A stretch of DNA of 64,000 nt. Source: Huiozyma naganishii CBS 8797. Lineage: Eukaryota; Ascomycota; Saccharomycetes; Saccharomycetales; Saccharomycetaceae. Under the pieces are notes generated by a model. It was not told the origin of the DNA. It saw nothing but the letters and a program-made list of their open reading frames with translations, and did not search any database. The stretch spans positions 186,001 to 250,000 of the forward strand of contig NC_035933.1 of assembly GCF_000348985.1 (NCBI RefSeq), written 5' to 3'. Positions 56,151 through 64,000 of the stretch are shown here, one piece after another. The position numbers and the translations under genes were made by a program. Every line of letters starts with the position of its first letter. The first letter of the stretch is position 1.

Positions 56151-57827
56151 ATGAAGAGATCTAACGTCGGCGCAGCAGCTACCTCGAAAAAACCGTCTAT
56201 TACCGACAGGAAGTTGTTCAATGACAAAGTCTGGGACACACAGTTCACGAAGGATCTGCAAAATACCATTGCGGACTCGAAACCTTTCCAATGGGGGTGC
56301 GTCCAGGATCTGTTGGAACCGACTTTCCTTGCTAAAGTGAAAACGGAGATTCTACAGAACATCCATTTCACATTGAAGGAAACGGATATCTACAAGTTGA
56401 ACCAGACAGGTGACTTGGCGAACTTGTCGAAACTTGGGTCCGACGAGTTGCAATCCAAGTTGCCCCACGTGTGGCAATTGCGCCAACTGATTTACTCGGA
56501 CGAGTTTAGAAACTTCATCTCAACAGTCACCCAGTGTGGCCCACTCTCTGGGGTCAAGACTGACCTGTCATGCCACATCTACGACAAACACTGCCACTTG
56601 CTGAACCACGACGACGTCGTCGGGTCCCGCCGCGTCTCCTTCATTTTGTACTTGAACGACCCGCACCACCAATGGAAGGATCACTACGGTGGGAACCTGC
56701 GCTTGTTCGACACAGTCACAAAGGATATCCCACTGTCGGACCCTGTCGCCAAATTGCTCCCCAAATTCAACCAGTACGCATTCTTTAAAGTTCAACCTGG
56801 GTACTCCTTCCACGACGTCGAGGAGGTCCGCATCAACAAGAAGCGACTGTCCATCCAGGGATGGTTCCATATCCCACAGAACGGGGAAGTAGGGTACAAC
56901 AAGGGCGAGGAGGAGAAATGGTGTAAGAGCATCTGTCAGATCGATGAGAAGAAACTCAAGGACTACACTTTCCCCAAACGTGCCCCAGCAACAGTACAAC
57001 CTCTGAGTGATTCGCTCGATTTGACGGAGGAGGATATTAGGATTCTAGGCGAGTTCATCGCGCCACATTTCTTGAACAAGGATAAATTGGAATCCCTGAG
57101 GGACCAGTTCTTGAACAACTCATACATCTCAGTGGTGGATTTCTTGAACGATGCCAAGGCCGGAGTGTTGTCCAAACTGATCAAGGATAACGAACTCAAC
57201 GTCCAGATGCCCACGAAACAGACAGAGATCGCTCAACCGTGGGATCTGGCAAGACCACCACATCAATGGCAATTCCTGTACTTAGAGGAGAAGAACAACA
57301 CGAACGCATCAAAATTCACCCATTTGGACAAAGAATTGGCTGGGTTGTCCAGTTTCTTCAAGAGTCTGCCCTTCCAGAAATTCGTCATCAAAGTAACAGG
57401 GCTGACCCCATTGACGGTGTCGTCCCTGGTGAGAAGGTTTAGACCTGGGTTCGACTACATGCTGGCGGACAAGACCGAGCTGAACAAAGCGCTTGAAAAC
57501 GTCATGGATTGCGTCCTGGAGGGTACACTGTGCTTGACACCTATGGATGGGTGGGACACGAACTCCGTTGGCGGCTACGAGCTGTACATGACCGCGGAAA
57601 ATGAGGAGAAGAACGAATGGAACGACGAGGACCCAACCGTCGTCGGCAGAGACGGCGACTCAACTTTGATCAACAAGCCAGCGTCATGGAACTCGTTCAA
57701 CTTGGTCCTGAGAGACCAGGACGTCTTAGAGTTCGTGAAGTACGTGTCTTGGGATGCTAAGTGCAGCAGATGGGACTTGAAACTGAAATGGGATCTTCTA
57801 GACGACGACGACGACGATGAAGAGTGA
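56151..57827 (+). CDS. TPA1: Prolyl 3,4-dihydroxylase Tpa1 (Ofd1/OGFOD1 family)
   Basis: The 558-residue protein has a double 2-oxoglutarate/Fe(II) dioxygenase fold. The first, catalytic domain has the iron ligands H153, D155 and H221 (LLNHDDVVG, YSFHDVEEV) and the 2-oxoglutarate Arg232, all in register with the S. cerevisiae enzyme. A second, non-catalytic domain follows, then an acidic end (DDDDDDEE). Tpa1 hydroxylates a proline of ribosomal protein uS12 and affects translation termination. It is YER049W beside ISD11. It is shorter than the 644-residue S. cerevisiae protein, mainly in the linkers and tail. Confidence 0.96.
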   Translation: MKRSNVGAAATSKKPSITDRKLFNDKVWDTQFTKDLQNTIADSKPFQWGCVQDLLEPTFLAKVKTEILQNIHFTLKETDIYKLNQTGDLANLSKLGSDELQSKLPHVWQLRQLIYSDEFRNFISTVTQCGPLSGVKTDLSCHIYDKHCHLLNHDDVVGSRRVSFILYLNDPHHQWKDHYGGNLRLFDTVTKDIPLSDPVAKLLPKFNQYAFFKVQPGYSFHDVEEVRINKKRLSIQGWFHIPQNGEVGYNKGEEEKWCKSICQIDEKKLKDYTFPKRAPATVQPLSDSLDLTEEDIRILGEFIAPHFLNKDKLESLRDQFLNNSYISVVDFLNDAKAGVLSKLIKDNELNVQMPTKQTEIAQPWDLARPPHQWQFLYLEEKNNTNASKFTHLDKELAGLSSFFKSLPFQKFVIKVTGLTPLTVSSLVRRFRPGFDYMLADKTELNKALENVMDCVLEGTLCLTPMDGWDTNSVGGYELYMTAENEEKNEWNDEDPTVVGRDGDSTLINKPASWNSFNLVLRDQDVLEFVKYVSWDAKCSRWDLKLKWDLLDDDDDDEE

Positions 57828-57902
57828 TGCCAGCCTCTTTCGAATATACACTATTATTATTATATACACACATAGACATACACGGATAGAAGTATTTACA
57901 GA

Positions 57903-58409
57903 TCATTTATTGTACGCATTTGAAGTCTTCGACATAAGTCCGATGGCCTGGCACCTCCGTATCGCCTTCGCCAACCGTTTTTGATCCTTGTGGGCAAGCC
58001 CAGTGACATCGCTATGCAAGATTTTCCCAGACGAGGAGACGTACCGGACGAGCATCTCTGGCGACGAATACAAGTTCATTGGGTTGACCGGGCCAAGAGG
58101 CTTCTCCGTGGACCTGAATTTCCTGTCGAGTCTGATTCTTTCCAGGGAGAAATCGAACGGGTCGTAGATGGACTCGTTGGCAAACTGTTTCACCAACCTC
58201 GGATCGACGTTTTTACTCGGATTATTCCGTGAGTTGGCACGAGCACTCTTTCTCAAGTCAGAGGTCAAATCGATCCTCCCGGACCGTTCCTTGTCAGAGC
58301 CACTCCGCGTCGCTCGTGAGGGGGGGAAAGCAAAGCTTGTCCCTAACCACCTTGCATTGCATCGCAGAGTACTGCCAAAACACTGACTTTTCCCCACAGA
58401 CAACAACAT
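57903..58409 (-). CDS. RSM18: Mitochondrial ribosomal protein bS18m
   Basis: The 168-residue protein has a basic N-terminal presequence and then the bS18m body: YDPFDFSLERIRLDRKF, YVSSSGKILHSDVTGL, and the conserved C-terminal KDQKRLAKAIRRCQAIGLM, typical of S18. It is a small-subunit component near the mRNA exit platform of the mitoribosome. It extends about seven residues past the usual GLM end. It is convergent with TPA1 (75 bp), as YER050C. Confidence 0.95.
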   Translation of the reverse strand: MLLSVGKSQCFGSTLRCNARWLGTSFAFPPSRATRSGSDKERSGRIDLTSDLRKSARANSRNNPSKNVDPRLVKQFANESIYDPFDFSLERIRLDRKFRSTEKPLGPVNPMNLYSSPEMLVRYVSSSGKILHSDVTGLAHKDQKRLAKAIRRCQAIGLMSKTSNAYNK

Positions 58410-58723
58410 ATCTCCGCCGTACTAGAGTATCACCCTTACGACGAGCCACTGTCCACGAATACCTGCACCAATCCCAGTCCGAACAACACCACTGGAGGTT
58501 TAGTCCATCGTAGTCGTTGTTAAGAGCAAAGCAGAAAAAAAGCGTCACAAATTATTCACCAAATTCCACCGCCAACGAGAGGGAACAGCGACGGTAAGAC
58601 GTGCAATTTATCAAGTTAGTTATACTATGTACATATATATGGGTATATACGCAAACTTGTAGGTGTGTGTACATAATCGTTTACTATCGTCTTCGTTACG
58701 CGTGTAGTAGTTTGTTTTCGTCG

Positions 58724-60286
58724 TTACATGTCAAGTCGTTTAATCTGTTCCAAACGGTCGTTGACCGCCTGTTCAAACGCTGTGGACTTCTCAGCGTCGA
58801 GCAGTTTGGAGTGGATGGACTGCAAGGCTTTGACGGAGTCGGCCTCCTCGATGACACAGGAGATGTTGATCTCGTTGGCACCTTGGGAGATCATCTCGAT
58901 GTTGATGCCCTGTTCCGCGAGCGTGGTGAACATTGTCCCCGCAATACCAATAAACTGTTTCATTTGTTTCCCGACTAGGGACACAATGGCCATGCTCTTG
59001 GTGACGTCGACGGTCCCCAAGGATTTCAGCTTGTCAACGGCTTTCCTCAGCGAGAGCATGGAGTCTGCATCTGGGATCGGTAGTGCCATGGAGACGTGCA
59101 CTTCAGAGGTGGAGATAAGGTCCACGACGAGCTTGAAGTTGTCCAGGATGGTGAATATTTGCGCCAAAAACCCGTGGGACAACGTTTTCTTGTTTGAATG
59201 AATGTTCAAGACGATAATGTCGTGTTTTGTCGTGATCGCCGTGGCGCCTCTCTTCTTCTTTTCGAAGAACGAAGCGGACAAGGCCTCAGGAGGGTGTGGC
59301 GGCGTCTCCTCGCCCTTCTTGGCGATGTTGTCAGGGTAGATGACTGTGCCGCTGCCCTTGGGGTTCTGTACGTTTTTGATTCTGATTGGGATCTTCGCCC
59401 TGATGACTTGCTCCATGGTGAATGGGTGGATGACCTCAGATCCGTAGTACGTCAACTCGGAGGCCTCCTCTGGGGTCACTGAATCCAGTAGACGCGCCTG
59501 GGGAACCTTTCTTGGGTCTGCGGTGAAAATACCGTCGACCTCCTTCCAGATTTGCAACTCATCCGCGTTCAAAGCGACTGCGATCAGAGCGGCACACAGG
59601 TCCGTGTACCCACGGCCCACACCGTTGAGCAACCCCATGGGAACCAACCCGAAGAACCCGGTAACGACGGGGACGATCTTCTCGTCCGCATCGATGAACG
59701 GCTGCAATCTCTCGCGCAGCGCACGGACAAGGAATGTGTAGAAGGATGTGTCCAGGACAGCAACGTTGTAATCGCTTGGGATGATATGTGAAAGGTCGAC
59801 GTATTTGGCCTTGATCCCACGGTCGTTGCACAGCGCGGTCATGAACAGACAGCTGAGCTTCTCCCCGACAGACATGACAAGGTCCACAGTTCTCGAGCTG
59901 ACCTCCCCTAGAATCTTTGATGCGTCGAGGTACTTCTTGACAAGGTCGAGTTCCCTCCGCGTGTCATCCACGAGCTTCGTCTGCAGCACCGGGTTCACGA
60001 TGAAGTTCTCTGCGTTCGCAATGTGGTCCTCCTTGACGAGCTCGATGACGTGCTCGAAGTTCTTCTCGGCAGCGGCAAGGTCCGCACAGTTCAGCAGCCG
60101 CGACGTGGTCCCCTCAGACTTGACCGAGGACGACCGTGCGGAGCACACCACGGCCGCGTTCCCCGCGGGCGACATACCTTGCGAGTACAGTTTCACGATC
60201 TCGTCGACGATCTGCACGGGGAACTTCCCGACGGACGTCCCGCCGAATTTTTGCACCACCCAGTTGTACTTCCCGGAATCCAGCAT
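58724..60286 (-). CDS. HOM3: Aspartate kinase
   Basis: ATG 60286 (MLDSGKYNWVVQKFGGTSVG) is the start; upstream codons are promoter. The 520-residue enzyme has the aspartokinase signature KFGGTSVGKF, the substrate loop GFFGLVPMGLLNGVGRGYTDL, and two ACT domains in the C-terminal third (DIIVLNIHSNKKTLSHGF; MAIVSLVGKQMKQFIG) that bind threonine for feedback inhibition. It phosphorylates aspartate in the first step toward threonine and methionine. It is YER052C; the JHD1 gene (YER051W) is not between it and RSM18. AGE2 is divergent, with a Gcn4 site between the two. Confidence 0.97.
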   Translation of the reverse strand: MLDSGKYNWVVQKFGGTSVGKFPVQIVDEIVKLYSQGMSPAGNAAVVCSARSSSVKSEGTTSRLLNCADLAAAEKNFEHVIELVKEDHIANAENFIVNPVLQTKLVDDTRRELDLVKKYLDASKILGEVSSRTVDLVMSVGEKLSCLFMTALCNDRGIKAKYVDLSHIIPSDYNVAVLDTSFYTFLVRALRERLQPFIDADEKIVPVVTGFFGLVPMGLLNGVGRGYTDLCAALIAVALNADELQIWKEVDGIFTADPRKVPQARLLDSVTPEEASELTYYGSEVIHPFTMEQVIRAKIPIRIKNVQNPKGSGTVIYPDNIAKKGEETPPHPPEALSASFFEKKKRGATAITTKHDIIVLNIHSNKKTLSHGFLAQIFTILDNFKLVVDLISTSEVHVSMALPIPDADSMLSLRKAVDKLKSLGTVDVTKSMAIVSLVGKQMKQFIGIAGTMFTTLAEQGINIEMISQGANEINISCVIEEADSVKALQSIHSKLLDAEKSTAFEQAVNDRLEQIKRLDM

Positions 60287-60428
60287 CTCAGACGGTTGGA
60301 GCACCCTTGCGGCTGTCAGAACCCAAACCAAACCGACCACCACAACCGTTACATAACACCACTACGTTATATAATCCTCGAAGGATTCTTCGAGAAAAAT
60401 TTTTCAGTGTAATCGGAACCTCGAGAAC

Positions 60429-60436
60429 TGAGTCAT
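60429..60436. promoter_or_regulatory. Gcn4 site between HOM3 and AGE2
   Basis: TGAGTCAT is the reverse complement of ATGACTCA, the full Gcn4 consensus, about 143 bp from the HOM3 ATG. An inverted repeat CTCGAAG-GATT-CTTCGAG (60377-60394) and a TATA-like TTATATAAT (60367-60375) lie between it and HOM3. Confidence 0.75.
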
Positions 60437-60465
60437 CGCAAGCCACAGTCGAGGGAAGGTAGAGG

Positions 60466-61173
60466 ATGGATGCTAAGGGCGTGCTGGATGGGCTGCTGCG
60501 GGACCCTGGAAACGCTAAGTGTGCGGACTGCAAAGTGCAGGCGCACCCGCGGTGGGCCTCGTGGTCTCTTGGTGTGTTCCTGTGCATTGGGTGCGCAGGG
60601 GTGCACCGCTCGTTGGGGACGCACATCTCGAAGGTGAAGTCTGTGGATCTGGACGCCTGGCAGAGCGAGAACCTCGAGGTGCTCGTGCGCAACGGGAGCA
60701 ACGTGCGTGCGAACGCGCTGCTGTACGAGACGAAACTGACGGAACCGTGGGACTTGGGCGATGACGATGACCTCTTGAAACAGTTCATCAAGTGCAAGTA
60801 CGAGTTGCGGAAGTGGTGCAGTGATTGCACCGTGCTGGATCAGCCGCAGCCGACGTCCAAGGTAGAGACCGAGACAGCGCCGCCAGAGACTGCGGCCGAG
60901 ACTGCCGCAGTAATAACCCCACAGGAGAACCCGAGGAGGCGCTCTGAATCCTACGGGAGCAAAAGCGACCGTCCGAGTCTCGTGAACTTGCAGTCTCTCA
61001 AGGACAAGAAGCAAGAGCATTCCCCCCGCAGCAGCAACAACAAGGCTACAGGGGGCAGCAGCCATTCGTTCGAAGGTCGATATACGATCTATACAAGAAC
61101 GAGAAACTGCCAGGGTCGTCGAGATGAAGTTGGAATATACATATATATACATGCACTTACGCTAACTACTTAA
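60466..61173 (+). CDS. AGE2: ARF GTPase-activating protein Age2, likely frameshifted at the 3' end
   Basis: The N-terminal ArfGAP zinc finger is intact: CADCKVQAHPRWASWSLGVF and CIGCAGVHRSLGTHISKVKS give the C-x2-C-x16-C-x2-C cysteines and the catalytic Arg. This is Age2, which acts on Arf1 in trans-Golgi traffic. After a Ser/Pro-rich linker the frame reads through AT-rich sequence to 61173 (235 residues). From about 61027 the next frame reads PQQQQQGYRGQQPFVRRSIY, then DLYKNEK, and ends at TGA 61125-61127; its SIYDLYK resembles SILSLYS of S. cerevisiae Age2. A one-base loss in the C6 run at 61022-61027 would explain this. It is YIL044C in S. cerevisiae. Confidence 0.9.
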   Translation: MDAKGVLDGLLRDPGNAKCADCKVQAHPRWASWSLGVFLCIGCAGVHRSLGTHISKVKSVDLDAWQSENLEVLVRNGSNVRANALLYETKLTEPWDLGDDDDLLKQFIKCKYELRKWCSDCTVLDQPQPTSKVETETAPPETAAETAAVITPQENPRRRSESYGSKSDRPSLVNLQSLKDKKQEHSPRSSNNKATGGSSHSFEGRYTIYTRTRNCQGRRDEVGIYIYIHALTLTT

Positions 61174-61216
61174 TGAAGCATTAGAACGGCAGCGCGTAGA
61201 AGAGAGGGAGCCGGGT

Positions 61217-62143
61217 TCAGCCACTCGTAGGAAGCCCGACGTACGCCTTGAAGGAGTCGTAAATAAGCCACTGGAAACTGGTGAGTGTACCGATCATGAC
61301 GATTCTGACGGGGAGCCCGTTCCACAGGCCGACGAACCCGATCCGCTTGTAGATCGCGCGCGAGGCGTCCATCATGGACTGGCCCATGACCCGCTCGTTG
61401 TTGATCTTGGAAACCATCACGTCCGCCGGGTGCGAGACCGCTGCACACAGGATACCGGCCAGGTACCCACCTACGAAACTGACCGAGATCTGCTGCAGTG
61501 GGTTCATCTCGGACTTCTTCTTGGGCAACTTCGAGTAGATGTACTCGACGATCCTTTCAAACGAGGTGAACTTACACATCGTGTACGGGATCTGCCTGCA
61601 CCACAGCGGTGCAATACCTTTGTAGAAGGACATCAAACCTTCAGCCTTGTACGTCTTGGAGAGTCCCTCCCAGACGTTGTTGCAGAATGATGGGATTGTC
61701 GTCTGCTGCTTGACTTTGATGGCCTCAAAGGGGCACAGCATGATGTCCGCGATGAACTCTGCTGTCGCGGAGGCAAGCAAGTACAGCGACGTACGGTTGT
61801 TGTGAATCCGCGTAGCATCCCCACCGCAGAGCGTCTGCGAGTAGAAATGCTTGAAGTACTCGTACCCACCGTACTTCCCGGCCCCCTGCAGCGAGTACCC
61901 GATGAAAGTCGCGCCAACACCAGTGAACAGCTTGGCAAACCCCTCCTTGGATAAGATGTCGCGCATCCCCTGAATGTTGGACTTGTACAGCCCGGGAGAC
62001 ACTTGCAGTCTACATTTGACGAGATCCAGCGGTGTCACGGAAGAATGCGTCGGCCCACAGGCGACCACACCGCCGAGCGTACAAGCCGTGTAAAACTCCT
62101 TAGTGTATAAGTCAATATGCCTTTTCTGCTGGCTACTACTCAT
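61217..62143 (-). CDS. PIC2: Mitochondrial copper/phosphate carrier Pic2
   Basis: The 308-residue protein has three mitochondrial-carrier repeats with the signature PX[DE]XX[KR]: [18 protein letters not shown] and PADVMVSKI. It starts [19 protein letters not shown] and ends [13 protein letters not shown], closely following yeast Pic2. Pic2 moves copper (and phosphate) into the matrix for cytochrome oxidase. A short insert TRIHNN lies before the second repeat. It matches YER053C in place, convergent with AGE2 43 bp apart. Confidence 0.96.
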   Translation of the reverse strand: MSSSQQKRHIDLYTKEFYTACTLGGVVACGPTHSSVTPLDLVKCRLQVSPGLYKSNIQGMRDILSKEGFAKLFTGVGATFIGYSLQGAGKYGGYEYFKHFYSQTLCGGDATRIHNNRTSLYLLASATAEFIADIMLCPFEAIKVKQQTTIPSFCNNVWEGLSKTYKAEGLMSFYKGIAPLWCRQIPYTMCKFTSFERIVEYIYSKLPKKKSEMNPLQQISVSFVGGYLAGILCAAVSHPADVMVSKINNERVMGQSMMDASRAIYKRIGFVGLWNGLPVRIVMIGTLTSFQWLIYDSFKAYVGLPTSG

Positions 62144-62612
62144 TGCTGTTCTTCCTCGTCCTCCTTATCCTTTACAACAAGAAGCCACTTGCACCTTCTA
62201 AAACATCAAATGCGTGCTTAGTTACAAGCGATATTTATCTCATTATATACCACCGAACAAAGAGCCCGCACAACCCCAACGTAACGGCCCTAAGCACAAC
62301 ACACAGAGGCAGAGCCAGCCCCGCAAAGGTCTTACATCAGCATTCCCCTGAAGGTGATTTCCTTTCGAGAGGAACAGAAAGGCCCCTGGAGAGGATACTC
62401 GAGCAGCAATTGACCGCTGCCTCCCCCTTTGCACTGTATCTCAGAGACCCAACCCTGGCGCGGTGGTAGACATCCAGGTCTATGGGACCCCTTGCGGTAA
62501 TTTCTGCACCGGTTGTAAGCGGGACCCATCGGCAGCAGGTTCTTGCTGCCTTTTTTGTCGTTGTGAGCGACAGCAGCAGCTCTTGGCTGTTGTGGCCCGC
62601 GGGGCAGTTCTC
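62144..62612. other. Intergenic, PIC2 promoter and GIP2 3' flank
   Basis: I see no gene in these 469 bp; composition is mixed, with CT-rich and GC-rich tracts. Confidence 0.5.
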
Positions 62613-64000
62613 TCAGCGGCCAAACGGGTTGTTGAACCCGGTCATCACCACGTCGACGCGGTAGTTCTCGCCGTTGTTGTTGTCCCAAAACTCGCACCTT
62701 TCGTAGTCGTTTCTTGTTGTGTAGTGGATGCAGAACTCTAGTTTCCCGACGTTGTAGATCCTCTGCGCGTCGTCGATGAGGAAGTGGAATATGTCCATGT
62801 TGTTCCCGGGGAGCACGCCGTCGCCCGTGCTCAGCCAGATACACTCGACCTCCATCGTGTCCACCCAGTTGTTCCACGTGTACCTGACGATGACTCGCTT
62901 GTCGTAGAATATGTTCCGCACCATTACCTTCCCGATGATGTACCGGGCCGTGTTGCTGATCACTTCGCCGCCGTTGAAAGTGGGCTGGACCACGTTTGTC
63001 TGGTGGACGTGGAGAGCCAGCTCTTGCAGGAACACGTTCCTGTTGCGGGACAGGTTTGCGAAGATGTTCAACTTCAGCGACTTTGGGTTCTTGTTGCTTA
63101 GAATTGGGAAGTTCTTGTTGTACAGTCCAACGACTTTGTTGCTCCGCATCTTACCATTCAGCTCCTGCTTCCACTCTTCGGCCATCTGGGGCGTAGCCTT
63201 CGTTTTTAAAAGGGCTTCGCGGACCTTCCTCGTCCTGTCGTCTGTCTCAACGGGTCCCTGCTCGGCACTGGTGCTCGTGCTCGTGCTGGTACTGGCATCG
63301 GCATTGGCATCGGCACCGGGGCCCTTCTCCCTAGCTACATTCTTCTGCTGGTCTATCACTTTCTGGAACCGCTTGCTCTTCCTGAGATTCGTGCTGCTGT
63401 TGCTGCCCGGGACGGAGGGCCTCTTGGGCGGGTCCATCTGTTGCTGCCTCCTGATCATATTCCCGTAGTCGAATAGACGCGCACCCACCAGCCGGTCGTC
63501 GACGCTGGTCCCGGGTCCCTTCGTGTTCAACTTGTGCCTCAACAGCTTCTCGAACTCGTCCTTCGAATACACGTTCATGGGCCGCTCATCGCTTAGGAAG
63601 TACTTCACGGGAGCTCTCTGGTCAAAATGCACACTCTTGCTCCGCAGAAGCACATGTCCCTTATTGCGCTGCTTGCGCATCATCTGCTCCTCCTTGTCGT
63701 CGACCTCTTTGGCCGCGGGCGTCGACGGTAGCGACTTCGACCGGCCCTTCAGCGACGACTTGACCAGCTCTCCAGACTTCTTATATACAGGGGGAGGGAA
63801 CCCAAGGATGCTCTCGCTCGACGAGTTGTTCATTGCGTAATTCAGCGAGTTGAACGCATCGCTCCCCACGGTGATGGTCGATTTGGGCGAGAGCGGGGGT
63901 AAGTCCGAAGCTATCTGCTTGTTCAAGTCCGTGTTCCGCTGCAGCAGGTCGTCCGGGATCCGGTCCTTGTTGAACTGTTTCACCCGCTGCGGCTTGTGCA
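62613..64000 (-). CDS. GIP2: Glc7 regulatory subunit Gip2 (glycogen targeting), 5' end outside window
   Basis: The frame is open to the right edge, so the N-terminus is missing; at least 460 residues are present. The apparent first residue of the longest internal frame is a GTG, not a start. The visible part has KSVHFDQRAPVKYF, an RVxF-type PP1 (Glc7) docking motif, and a C-terminal CBM21 domain (VFLQELALHVHQTNVVQPTF, DKRVIVRYTWNNWVDTME, FCIHYTTRNDYERCEFWDNN), which binds glycogen or targets. It would direct Glc7 to glycogen synthase. It is YER054C, following PIC2; PIG2 is the S. cerevisiae duplicate. Confidence 0.93.
   Translation of the reverse strand, partial: HKPQRVKQFNKDRIPDDLLQRNTDLNKQIASDLPPLSPKSTITVGSDAFNSLNYAMNNSSSESILGFPPPVYKKSGELVKSSLKGRSKSLPSTPAAKEVDDKEEQMMRKQRNKGHVLLRSKSVHFDQRAPVKYFLSDERPMNVYSKDEFEKLLRHKLNTKGPGTSVDDRLVGARLFDYGNMIRRQQQMDPPKRPSVPGSNSSTNLRKSKRFQKVIDQQKNVAREKGPGADANADASTSTSTSTSAEQGPVETDDRTRKVREALLKTKATPQMAEEWKQELNGKMRSNKVVGLYNKNFPILSNKNPKSLKLNIFANLSRNRNVFLQELALHVHQTNVVQPTFNGGEVISNTARYIIGKVMVRNIFYDKRVIVRYTWNNWVDTMEVECIWLSTGDGVLPGNNMDIFHFLIDDAQRIYNVGKLEFCIHYTTRNDYERCEFWDNNNGENYRVDVVMTGFNNPFGR

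Overview
This window is nuclear DNA of a budding yeast of the family Saccharomycetaceae. Nearly every gene matches a Saccharomyces cerevisiae gene. Introns carry GTATGT-type donors and a TACTAAC branch point. Two tRNA genes are typical of yeast, and intergenic gaps are short. Gene order points to a lineage that went through the yeast whole-genome duplication but then lost duplicates differently from S. cerevisiae. For example, FAF1 (YIL019W) and IRR1 (YIL026C) lie about 2.8 kb apart here, without HIS6, RPB3 and TIM44, which separate them in S. cerevisiae; these presumably sit on a sister region. A Kazachstania-like species with a fairly GC-rich genome is a guess only.

Layout. (a) 1-9.2 kb: 3' end of FAA2, a YOL036W-like gene, PRE6, MIM1, MDM38, tRNA-Thr, BIM1 and AFG3. 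A chromosome XV-type block (PRE6 to MDM38) lies between FAA2 and BIM1, which are neighbours in S. cerevisiae. (b) 9.2-16.8 kb: a chromosome II-type block, MRPS5, SRB6, TRS20, MTC4, intron-bearing RCF3 and RIB5, with STS1 inserted. It is very compact, with overlapping coding ends. (c) 17-31 kb: a chromosome VI-type block, MET10, SMC2, intron-bearing RPL2, RRT5, RPL29, intron-bearing QCR6 and PHO4. (d) 31.5-43.8 kb: FAF1, two unrecognised small ORFs flanking tRNA-Lys, IRR1, RSC8 and IRC5. (e) 44-64 kb: a YPL088W-like aldo/keto reductase, then a chromosome V-type block, ERG28, MEI4, ACA1, SPO73, SAP1, CAJ1, ISD11, TPA1, RSM18, HOM3, AGE2, PIC2 and the 5'-truncated GIP2.

The genes are mostly unrelated housekeeping functions kept together by ancestral order: proteasome, mitochondrial import and quality control, sulfur and aspartate-family amino-acid synthesis, chromosome structure, chromatin remodelling, meiosis and glycogen control. 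Several promoters carry sites that fit the gene: an Rpn4 box before PRE6, Met31/32 cores before MET10, Rap1-type sites before RPL2, a Hap2/3/4/5 box before QCR6, MCB boxes before IRR1, a Ume6 URS1 before MEI4 and a Gcn4 site between HOM3 and AGE2.

Most worth a second look: a ~180-bp GC-rich, hairpin-dense element in the RPL2 promoter; paired perfect palindromes upstream of the aldo/keto reductase; an MRPS5 reading frame that runs through a CA repeat into the SRB6 start codon; a MEI4 first exon whose best splice is out of frame; an apparent frameshift in AGE2 at a C-run; and a strong stem-loop just after the PHO4 stop codon. Base composition also changes along the window, with GC-rich flanks (about 1-20 kb and 49-64 kb) and an AT-rich centre.
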